Positions 1 to 5,012 of a stretch of DNA of 5,816 bases are shown here, piece by piece. Positions within the stretch are counted from its first letter, which is position 1. The number at the start of each line of letters is the position of its first letter. The notes under the pieces were generated by a model that had not been told where the DNA came from, ran no database searches, and saw only the letters and a program-made list of their open reading frames with translations. The translations under genes were made by a program, and so were the position numbers. Source of the stretch: Bacilli bacterium (GTDB lineage: Bacteria > Bacillota_I > Bacilli_A > RF39 > UBA660); assembly GCA_017470045.1 (NCBI GenBank), contig JAFUFG010000033.1, forward strand, positions 1-5,816, written 5' to 3'.

Positions 1-681
1 AGTTTACCAAAAGTACAAACAGCAGATACTGGAATGGATGTATTAACTCACTGCTTAGAAGCGTATGTGTCTAACATGGCTTCTGACTTTACCGATGGGT
101 TAGCAGAAAAAGGAGCGGAGCTAGTAGTACAAAACCTAATAGAAGCATATCAACATCCAGATAATGCAATTGCAAGAGAACACATGCATAATGCTTCTAC
201 AATCGCAGGTATGGCTTTTACCAATGCATTTTTAGGGATTAATCACTCTCTAGCACATAAAATAGGAGCAGAATTCCATATTGCTCACGGAAGAACAAAT
301 GCGATTCTTCTACCATATGTTATTCGATATAACGCATCTATGCCTACGAAATTTGTATCCTTCCCAAAATACGAATCTTTTATCGCAGATAAAAAATACG
401 CAACTATGGCATGGAAATTAGGATTAAGAGGAAACACAGTTGAAGAAGCAGTAGATAATTTAATTCGATTAGTAGAAGATATGAATAAAGAATTAGGAAT
501 CGAAAGTAGTTTCCAAGAATATGGAATCAGCGAAAAAGAATTCTTGAGCAAATTAGATTCATTAGCAGATAAAGCATTTGAAGATCAATGTACAACCGCA
601 AATCCAAGAATGCCATTAGTAAGAGAATTAAAGCAAATTATGTTAGACGCATATTACGGAAACAAAGAAAGTCGAGAATAA
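1..681 (+). CDS. adhE: Bifunctional aldehyde/alcohol dehydrogenase AdhE, C-terminal part (5' end outside window)
   Basis: This is the C-terminal 226 residues of the iron-dependent alcohol dehydrogenase domain of AdhE, the cytoplasmic fermentation enzyme that reduces acetyl-CoA to acetaldehyde and then ethanol with NADH. The frame is open from base 1, so the ATG at 34 is internal (the G-M-D of the metal motif) and not a start. All four expected iron ligands of the family are present: D13 and H17 in DVLTH, H82 in HSLAH, and H96 in AHGRTNA (numbered from base 1). The stretches MHNASTIAGMAF and GRTNAILLPYVIRYNAS are characteristic of AdhE and not of single-domain Fe-ADHs such as FucO. Full AdhE is about 870 residues, so roughly three quarters of the gene, including the aldehyde dehydrogenase domain, should lie upstream. 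The end looks intact and is followed at once by a terminator. A single-domain ADH is possible but less likely. Confidence 0.93.
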   Translation, partial: SLPKVQTADTGMDVLTHCLEAYVSNMASDFTDGLAEKGAELVVQNLIEAYQHPDNAIAREHMHNASTIAGMAFTNAFLGINHSLAHKIGAEFHIAHGRTNAILLPYVIRYNASMPTKFVSFPKYESFIADKKYATMAWKLGLRGNTVEEAVDNLIRLVEDMNKELGIESSFQEYGISEKEFLSKLDSLADKAFEDQCTTANPRMPLVRELKQIMLDAYYGNKESRE

Positions 682-701
682 CTCGATTTTCTTTTTATTT
701 T
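666..701 (+). terminator. Rho-independent terminator of adhE, stop codon in the loop
   Basis: An 11-bp stem (AGAAAGTCGAG at 666-676 with CTCGATTTTCT at 682-692, one G-U pair) encloses the loop AATAA and is followed by a T-rich run to 701. The last four sense codons of adhE form the left arm and the TAA stop (679-681) lies in the loop, so a ribosome finishing translation would cover the hairpin. Confidence 0.8.
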
Positions 702-706
702 ATGAT
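701..706 (+). promoter_or_regulatory. Possible -10 box for the acidic protein/peptidase E unit
   Basis: TATGAT matches the sigma-A -10 consensus at five of six positions and sits 22 bases before the ATG at 729, directly after the adhE terminator. The hexamer 17 bases upstream (678-683) is a poor -35 and lies inside the terminator hairpin, so the call rests on the -10 and the position only. Confidence 0.35.
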
Positions 707-717
707 ACGATTAACTT

Positions 718-724
718 AGGTGAT
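718..724 (+). promoter_or_regulatory. Ribosome binding site that fixes the start at 729
   Basis: AGGTGAT is complementary to the 16S anti-Shine-Dalgarno and its GG (719-720) is 8 bases before the ATG at 729. The in-frame GTG at 720 lies inside this site and so is unlikely to be the start. Confidence 0.75.
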
Positions 725-728
725 TCAT

Positions 729-1217
729 ATGGAAGAAGAAATTATTCAAGAACCAGGGTATGTGCCAAAGCACATAAGCTTTAGGGACTTAGAAGAATAT
801 ACAGATACAATGTTACAAGAAATAGCAGACTCAGCATTAGAAGGTATTCCAGAAACAACTTCCATAGATGAGGAAGAAGACGAGGAAAAAGATTGTCCAT
901 ATCCAATAACAAAAAATAAAGCGATAGAAATTGCAAGACCGGAATTAAAGAAAAAATATGCTTCGAAACACTACGAAGATGGAATATCAGGATTATATTT
1001 TACAGATTTCGATGTAGTTTTATTAGGTACTGGTGAAGAAAAATGGTACCGTGTAGAAGTGATTGATGGAGATATCTCTCATATTATCGATAACGACGAT
1101 GGAACAACATTTCTAGATGGAAGATTAAGTGACGAAGCATTAAAAGAACTAGTAGGTTATGTAAATGCCAATACAGGCGAATTTGAATACGACGAAGGAG
1201 AAGGAGACAGCGAATGA
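729..1217 (+). CDS. Small acidic protein with PepSY-like C-terminal region
   Basis: A 162-residue protein, very rich in Glu and Asp, without signal peptide or membrane segment, so probably cytoplasmic. Residues 1-45 look helical. Residues 46-55 are an acidic linker (DEEEDEEKD-type). Residues about 60-156 resemble a PepSY domain: ITKNKAIEIARPELKKKY as the first helix, then KWYRVEVIDGD as a strand pair, and YVNANTGEFEY as the usual closing D/N-A-x-T-G-E turn. An insert (about 115-140) containing DNDDGTTFLDG interrupts it. The resemblance is by motif only. PepSY domains are often linked to peptidase control, and this gene overlaps the next, a peptidase, by four bases (ATGA), so the two are translationally coupled. 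A role as partner or inhibitor of that peptidase is a guess. The ATG at 729 was chosen over GTG 720 because the latter lies in the Shine-Dalgarno. Confidence 0.8.
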   Translation: MEEEIIQEPGYVPKHISFRDLEEYTDTMLQEIADSALEGIPETTSIDEEEDEEKDCPYPITKNKAIEIARPELKKKYASKHYEDGISGLYFTDFDVVLLGTGEEKWYRVEVIDGDISHIIDNDDGTTFLDGRLSDEALKELVGYVNANTGEFEYDEGEGDSE

Positions 1218-1906
1218 AATTAATGTTAATAGGTGGAGGAGAAACCGGTAGAGGAGATAAAGGTTATACCACAGGAATTATTGATCAAGAAGTAGTAAAA
1301 ATGACCGAAAAAGAAAAACCAAATATGTTATTTATTGGTTTAGCAAGTAATTTTTCAGATTCTTACTATGATACAATGAAAGCAATTTATAAAGAATTAG
1401 GTTGTGAATGTGCTTATCTAAAAAAGAAAAATATTTTAAATAATCCAGATATTGTAAAAAATAAGATTAAAACAGCAGATATCATTTATGTAGCTGGAGG
1501 AGATACGGTAAAATTAGTAAATGACTTAAAGGAATATGGAATCGTTCCATTATTAGAAGAAGCAATTCAAGAAAATACAGTAATCGCAGGAATCTCTGCC
1601 GGAGCTATTATGCTATCCAAGCAAGGATACTCAGATGCTTTAAAACTACGTGGAGAAAGCGATAAATATGATTTTATCGATGGATTAGGATTCTTAGATA
1701 TTATATTCTCTCCTCATCATAAAGAAGAAAAAGTCCAAGAGATGTTAGGAGAAATAGAAAATCGAATAGTATATTCTCTAGAAAACAATACTGCCTTAAA
1801 AATAGTAGACAATTCTTATGAAGTAATAAAAAGCGAAAAGGATGCAAAAGCATATCTTATAACAAAAGATAAAATAGAAGAATTACCAGATAAAGGAACC
1901 ATTTAA
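1214..1906 (+). CDS. Peptidase E (S51 family) serine peptidase
   Basis: A 230-residue cytoplasmic protein of the S51 family, the group of aspartyl dipeptidase PepE (about 229 residues) and cyanophycinase. Visible family signatures are the N-terminal LIGGGE (5-10), YVAGGDT (92-98) before the nucleophile, the nucleophile elbow GISAGA with S128, and SPHH (166-169), where H168 matches the catalytic His of PepE in length and context. The acid member of the triad is less clear; D141 is a candidate. PepE cleaves dipeptides with N-terminal Asp, but this branch in Firmicutes is not well characterised, so the substrate is uncertain and cyanophycinase activity is not implied. The ATG overlaps the upstream TGA by four bases, with GGAG-rich sequence at 1197-1205 as ribosome binding site. 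The gene ends just before a strong terminator. Confidence 0.88.
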   Translation: MKLMLIGGGETGRGDKGYTTGIIDQEVVKMTEKEKPNMLFIGLASNFSDSYYDTMKAIYKELGCECAYLKKKNILNNPDIVKNKIKTADIIYVAGGDTVKLVNDLKEYGIVPLLEEAIQENTVIAGISAGAIMLSKQGYSDALKLRGESDKYDFIDGLGFLDIIFSPHHKEEKVQEMLGEIENRIVYSLENNTALKIVDNSYEVIKSEKDAKAYLITKDKIEELPDKGTI

Positions 1907-1907
1907 A

Positions 1908-1936
1908 AAGATGCCATTTGGCATCTTCTTTTATTT
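1908..1936. terminator. Bidirectional rho-independent terminator between convergent genes
   Basis: A perfect 8-bp stem, AAGATGCC (1908-1915) and GGCATCTT (1920-1927), has the loop ATTT. CTTTTATTT follows on the plus strand, and the A-run at 1905-1909 gives a T-run on the minus strand. It can end both the peptidase gene and the minus-strand gene whose stop codon (1931-1933) lies in the tail. Confidence 0.85.
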
Positions 1937-2353
1937 GGAATAATGTTTTGGGTTTTCAATTACTTTATAACCGTTTGTAACATAGTCTTTAGCATACTCT
2001 TTTGTAGCAATCATTAAATGACAATGAGATACAACATAATTATAAGAGTTATGGTCATCTTCTAATAAACGTATCATTACTTCTTGGCCTAAAGAAACAT
2101 AAGCCTTCTTTGGTTGATCACGATTATCGATATAATCAAAAGTAACTTGAATATCTTCCTCATCTTGCTTTACATCAGCTACATGAATTGTACCAGCTCC
2201 ACAATCAAGCTCTGCACCTTTCTTTAATTCACATGAAGAATACATCTCTTTCGTTAATTCAGGTTCAGGAGAGTAGTGATGTACAAAACATTCCTCTCTC
2301 ATTAAAATAACGAATCCATTATATCCTCCACAGACACCATCATAGTATTTCAA
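1931..2353 (-). CDS. Hypothetical protein, probable TTG start
   Basis: I do not recognise this 140-residue protein. It has no signal peptide or membrane segment, is mildly acidic, and is probably cytoplasmic. It has five cysteines (C8, C22, C41, C51, C111) without a clear zinc-finger spacing, a Gly-rich N-terminus (DGVCGGYNGF), a region of probable beta strands (about 52-95), and a His/Cys cluster SHCHL at 109-113. The start is placed at TTG 2353, nine bases after a near-perfect TAAGGAGGAT (2370-2361). The in-frame ATG at 2386 would add 11 residues, but it has no Shine-Dalgarno and lies inside the likely -10 box, so the transcript should begin after it. The ATG at 2343 is out of frame. The gene is monocistronic here: divergent from the MBL operon and convergent with the peptidase gene. 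Clean codon structure and good signals indicate a real gene. Confidence 0.75.
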   Translation of the reverse strand: MKYYDGVCGGYNGFVILMREECFVHHYSPEPELTKEMYSSCELKKGAELDCGAGTIHVADVKQDEEDIQVTFDYIDNRDQPKKAYVSLGQEVMIRLLEDDHNSYNYVVSHCHLMIATKEYAKDYVTNGYKVIENPKHYSK

Positions 2354-2360
2354 ATAACAA

Positions 2361-2370
2361 ATCCTCCTTA
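2361..2370 (-). promoter_or_regulatory. Strong Shine-Dalgarno that decides the TTG start at 2353
   Basis: On the minus strand the sequence reads TAAGGAGGAT, nearly a full anti-Shine-Dalgarno complement. From the end of GGAGG, nine bases lead to an in-frame TTG (2353-2351); no ATG lies at a workable distance in frame. Confidence 0.7.
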
Positions 2371-2381
2371 ATTTTTCAAGT

Positions 2382-2410
2382 ATCATAACATAAACGTAAA
2401 AAAAAGAAAA
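2382..2410 (-). promoter_or_regulatory. Likely sigma-A promoter of the minus-strand hypothetical gene
   Basis: On the minus strand, TATGAT (2387-2382) is a five-of-six -10 box. A weak -35, TTTTCT (2410-2405), lies 17 bases upstream. Transcription would begin near 2375, giving a leader of about 20 bases before TTG 2353. Confidence 0.45.
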
Positions 2411-2411
2411 G

Positions 2412-2428
2412 TCTATTTTAAAAATAGA
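2412..2428. repeat. 17-bp palindrome between divergent promoters, possible operator
   Basis: TCTATTTT and AAAATAGA form a perfect 8-bp inverted repeat around a single central base. It overlaps the expected -35 of the plus promoter and abuts that of the minus promoter. This is where a dimeric regulator could bind, but AT-rich DNA makes such repeats easier to get by chance. Confidence 0.35.
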
Positions 2429-2445
2429 GAAAAAAATGGTAGAAT
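2416..2445 (+). promoter_or_regulatory. Likely extended -10 promoter of the MBL-DUF3006-pentapeptide operon
   Basis: TGGTAGAAT (2437-2445) combines a TGn extension with a five-of-six -10 box (TAGAAT). The -35 hexamer TTTTAA at 2416-2421, 18 bases upstream, is weak, as is common with extended -10 promoters. The leader to the ATG at 2470 would be about 18 bases. Confidence 0.5.
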
Positions 2446-2469
2446 GAAAGTAGAAGGTAGGGTGGTTAG

Positions 2470-3393
2470 ATGAGTAAGAGAAAAAGACAAGAAATAAGAA
2501 GATTCTTTGTAGGACTATTACTAATTATTGCAATCTATGCATATAAGACCTACTTAGAAGAACCAGTAAATGAAATCTTATATAAATTAGAAGAACAAGA
2601 AATCATTCCTGTACAAACTAGAAAAGTAGATGGAAATCTAAAAGTCTACTTTGTTGATGTGGGACAAGGAGATTGTATTTTAATACAGAATAAGACCCAT
2701 AATATGGTTATTGATGCAGGAAATAATGAAGATGGCGCAAAATTAGTAACATACTTCAAAAGTTTAGGAGTACAAAAAATTGATTATTTAGTTGGTACTC
2801 ATGCACATGAAGATCATATTGGAGGAATGGACGATATCATAAGAAATTTTGAAGTAAAAACTTTCTATATGCCAGAAGTAATAACGACAACGAAAACATT
2901 TGAAGATGTATTAGATGCTTTAGAAGAAAAACAAATTCCATTCGATACCCCTGAAATTGACAAAGAGTTCTCTCTAGGAGACGCATCCATTGAAACTCTC
3001 TATGTAGGAAAGGACGAATCAGATTTAAATAACACTTCAATCGTATTAAAGTTAACGTATGGAAGCAACGCATTTTTATTTACAGGGGATGCAGAAAGTA
3101 AAGTAGAAAAACAAATATTAAATAAAGACATCAGTGCAGATATATTAAAACTAGGTCATCACGGTTCCAGTTCAAGCACTTCAAAAGACTTCTTAAAAGA
3201 AGTAAATCCAACTTACGCCATTGCCTCATGTGAAAAAAAGAACTCCTATGGTCATCCACATAAAGAAACGTTAAAAAAACTAAAAAATCAAAACGTAAAA
3301 TTATATCGAACAGATAGAGATGGAACAATCATCGCAATCAGCGATGGAAATAAAATAAGCATTGTAACAAAGGAGACGGATACAAATGGATAA
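2470..3393 (+). CDS. Membrane-anchored ComEC-type metallo-beta-lactamase fold protein
   Basis: A 307-residue protein: a basic N-terminus (residues 1-11), one membrane segment (about 12-27, FFVGLLLIIAIYAY), then an MBL domain from about 57 to the end, predicted to face outward. It matches the C-terminal MBL domain of the DNA-uptake channel ComEC/Rec2 without the channel itself. Motifs in order are FVDVGQGD (61-68), IDAG (81-84), THAHEDHIGG (110-119, metal ligands H111, H113, D115, H116), LNNTS (186-190), FTGDAE (204-209, D207), KLGHHGSS (227-234, H230), YGHPH (260-264), and a final TDRDGTI (281-287). All metal ligands are present, so it should be an active hydrolase; the domain in ComEC is proposed to degrade the non-transported DNA strand, and stand-alone versions may be secreted nucleases or phosphodiesterases. 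The start has AGGGTGG just upstream. Substrate is not known. It is the first gene of the operon and overlaps the DUF3006 gene by eight bases. Confidence 0.9.
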   Translation: MSKRKRQEIRRFFVGLLLIIAIYAYKTYLEEPVNEILYKLEEQEIIPVQTRKVDGNLKVYFVDVGQGDCILIQNKTHNMVIDAGNNEDGAKLVTYFKSLGVQKIDYLVGTHAHEDHIGGMDDIIRNFEVKTFYMPEVITTTKTFEDVLDALEEKQIPFDTPEIDKEFSLGDASIETLYVGKDESDLNNTSIVLKLTYGSNAFLFTGDAESKVEKQILNKDISADILKLGHHGSSSSTSKDFLKEVNPTYAIASCEKKNSYGHPHKETLKKLKNQNVKLYRTDRDGTIIAISDGNKISIVTKETDTNG

Positions 3394-3613
3394 AATTTAC
3401 GCAGTAGACAAAGTAGAAGGAAAAATAGTAGTACTAGAAGAATTAAGTACAAAAGAAAAGAAAGAAGTAGATAGTAGTAAGATTCCAAATGTAAAAGAAG
3501 GGAATGTAGTAGTATTCAACGGAACAGACTATAAAATTGACAAGAAACTAGAAGAAGATCGAAAAACAGAAATGAAAAATAAATTAGAAAGACTAAAAAA
3601 TCTAAAAAAGTAG
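3386..3613 (+). CDS. DUF3006 family small protein
   Basis: A 75-residue protein matching DUF3006: an N-terminal small beta domain (KIYAVDKVEGKIVVLEE, 3-19), a Pro-turn segment (SSKIPNVKEGNVVVF, 30-44) and a Lys/Glu-rich helical tail (about 53-75). Length is usual for the family. Function is unknown. DUF3006 genes are often found directly beside stand-alone ComEC-type MBL genes, as here, where the ATG lies inside the last codons of the MBL gene (eight-base overlap). AAGGAG at 3370-3375 is its ribosome binding site. The coupling suggests that it acts with, or controls, the MBL enzyme. It has no signal peptide or membrane segment, so if the MBL domain is external the two might not meet unless topology differs. 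It ends with TAG, showing that TAG serves as a stop in this genome. Confidence 0.85.
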   Translation: MDKIYAVDKVEGKIVVLEELSTKEKKEVDSSKIPNVKEGNVVVFNGTDYKIDKKLEEDRKTEMKNKLERLKNLKK

Positions 3614-3615
3614 AT

Positions 3616-4200
3616 ATGGAAAAAGAAATTCATATTCTTCCAAAAGATTATATGGAAGACGTAACTCTAAAAGATGCAGTAGTAGAAGGATATCAAGATT
3701 ATTTAGAAATCAAAAGATGTAAGATTGAATCATGTAATTTTAGTAACGCAATATTTCAAGGATTAGATATCGACCATACAGAGATTTATAACTCGAACTT
3801 ATCGAATGTCTTATTATCGGATAGATCTTACCAAGAGGTGATATTTAAGGACTGTAATTTAACAGGAGTTAACTTTACAGATTCGTATTTACAATACGTA
3901 ACATTTGATAATTGTAATTTACGTTATACGAATTTTAATGGTGCGAATCTAAAAGAAGTAACCTTTACTTCTTGTAACTTAGAAGAATCTTCTTTTTCCC
4001 AAATAAAAATAAAGAACGTCGCATTTCTTAATTCGAATCTAACAAAATCCGAATTTCTAAATACGAACCTAAAATCAATAGATTTTACTACGGATACAAT
4101 AGATGGAATTAAAGTAAATTTTGAAAATTTAAAAGGTTTAACAGTAACCGTAGAACAAGCATTAATGTTGTCTGCTTTATTAGGAATAAAGATTAAATAA
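3616..4200 (+). CDS. Pentapeptide-repeat protein
   Basis: A 194-residue protein. Residues about 34-158 form a run of about 25 pentapeptide repeats, A(N/D)LXX-like, predicted to fold as a right-handed quadrilateral beta-helix. The central residue alternates Leu and Phe in successive repeats (CNLTGVNFT, CNLRYTNFN, CNLEESSFS), which gives a 10-residue period. The C-terminal part (about 165-194) departs from the repeat and ends in a hydrophobic helix (EQALMLSALLGIKIK), like the capping or dimer helices of MfpA/Qnr-type proteins and many Firmicutes relatives. MfpA/Qnr proteins mimic DNA and bind gyrase; nothing here shows that this one does. It is cytoplasmic by prediction. The ATG is two bases after the DUF3006 stop with no clear Shine-Dalgarno, so translation probably depends on coupling from upstream. 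It is thus a genuine third member of the operon. No terminator is evident after it. Confidence 0.88.
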   Translation: MEKEIHILPKDYMEDVTLKDAVVEGYQDYLEIKRCKIESCNFSNAIFQGLDIDHTEIYNSNLSNVLLSDRSYQEVIFKDCNLTGVNFTDSYLQYVTFDNCNLRYTNFNGANLKEVTFTSCNLEESSFSQIKIKNVAFLNSNLTKSEFLNTNLKSIDFTTDTIDGIKVNFENLKGLTVTVEQALMLSALLGIKIK

Positions 4201-4202
4201 AA

Positions 4203-4231
4203 TTGAAAAGATGGAAAGATTATGCTATAGT
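4203..4231 (+). promoter_or_regulatory. Strong sigma-A-type promoter before the membrane-protein gene
   Basis: TTGAAA (4203-4208) and TATAGT (4226-4231) each match consensus at five of six positions, separated by exactly 17 bases, with a TGC extension just before the -10. The leader to ATG 4260 would be about 21 bases and contains the ribosome binding site AAAGGGGA (4246-4253). This is the best promoter in the window and separates the gene from the upstream operon. Confidence 0.8.
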
Positions 4232-4259
4232 TAAATATGTATAATAAAGGGGAATCAAT

Positions 4260-5012
4260 ATGCAACAACAACCACAACAGCCAACAACTGTAACACAAAC
4301 AAAAAAGCCAGTGAGTACTTCAACTGTCTTAATAACCATTGCTTTTTTAGCAATATTTATTGTAATGCCACCATTATGTAGAGTATTATATCCAAAAGAA
4401 GAAAAGATTGCCGACACGGAAGACACAGAAGAAATGGAAATGGATCTTCCAGGATTAACATGTACAAAGGAATATGGCACGATTGGAATTAATTTGATAT
4501 CAACTAGTAGTCATTCCAATGGAAGTATTATTGCGAATGAATTGATGGCTTCAATAATACCGAAAAGTGGAGATGAAGTAGATAGCTCCGAACAAGAAGA
4601 ATACACAAAATTATTTGCGTCCATTCTAGGTGGAGTTGATGCATCAAAAGTAACCAAAACAGATACCTATACACAATTTACGCTAGATTCAACAACATCA
4701 GCATTCGTTCAACAAAACGCAAATGCAAGTCTACATTGGAAATCAAAAGAAGAATTAAGAACATACTATGAAGAACTAGGATTTAGTTGTTCGGATACAG
4801 AAAATACGATAGAAGAAGAAATTCCAGAACAGCAAACAGAAGTACCAGAAACATCAGATACAACAGAGTCAACAGACACGACAACTCCTGAACCAGCAAC
4901 GCCAGAAGTCCCTGTAACTCCAGAAGTTAATGCACCACCAGCTACACCTGTAGATCCAAATGGAACAACTCAGGTAGAAGAAAACGCTCCAGAAATAGCA
5001 GAACCAAAATAA
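4260..5012 (+). CDS. Single-pass membrane protein with Pro/Glu/Thr-rich C-terminal tail
   Basis: A 250-residue protein of no family I recognise. Order: a short Gln/Pro/Thr-rich N-terminus (1-16), one membrane segment (about 20-44, STVLITIAFLAIFIVMPPLC), an acidic linker (46-62), a probable folded domain (about 64-180) that begins LTCTKE and ends GFSCSDTE, and a low-complexity tail (about 183-250) with repeated TPE/PEV/PVTP units. C68 and C177 bracket the folded domain and could form a disulfide outside the cell; C40 lies at the membrane edge. With two lysines after a neutral N-terminus and an acidic stretch on the far side, the domain and tail are probably external, the tail perhaps spanning the cell wall. 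There is no LPXTG sorting motif. Monocistronic, with its own strong promoter and AAAGGGGA ribosome binding site. Its last 43 bases overlap the end of a minus-strand gene. Confidence 0.8.
   Translation: MQQQPQQPTTVTQTKKPVSTSTVLITIAFLAIFIVMPPLCRVLYPKEEKIADTEDTEEMEMDLPGLTCTKEYGTIGINLISTSSHSNGSIIANELMASIIPKSGDEVDSSEQEEYTKLFASILGGVDASKVTKTDTYTQFTLDSTTSAFVQQNANASLHWKSKEELRTYYEELGFSCSDTENTIEEEIPEQQTEVPETSDTTESTDTTTPEPATPEVPVTPEVNAPPATPVDPNGTTQVEENAPEIAEPK

Noticed and set aside
34..36. ATG as start of a complete 215-residue dehydrogenase
   Set aside because: The frame is open to base 1 and the preceding residues (PKVQTADTG) continue the AdhE family pattern, so this Met is internal.
285..551. Minus-strand open frame of 88 codons
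   Set aside because: It lies wholly antisense to well-conserved adhE codons and has no ribosome binding site or recognisable protein features.
1214..1906. Cyanophycinase
   Set aside because: The S51 family is shared, but the length and single short domain resemble peptidase E, and nothing nearby suggests cyanophycin metabolism.
2837..3488. Three minus-strand open frames opposite the MBL and DUF3006 genes
   Set aside because: They are Leu/Phe-rich antisense translations of Lys/Glu-rich coding sequence; the plus-strand genes carry clear family motifs.
3720..4100. Periodic TGTAATTTA-like units as a CRISPR array or DNA repeat
   Set aside because: The period of about 60 bases comes from pentapeptide codons (CNL); the sequence between is coding and follows the same repeat pattern.
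3924..4480. Two minus-strand open frames opposite the pentapeptide and membrane-protein genes
   Set aside because: They are antisense shadows over strong plus-strand genes; the plus promoter and ribosome binding site at 4203-4253 fall inside them, and the Val/Cys-rich runs come from the Thr/Gln codons on the other strand.
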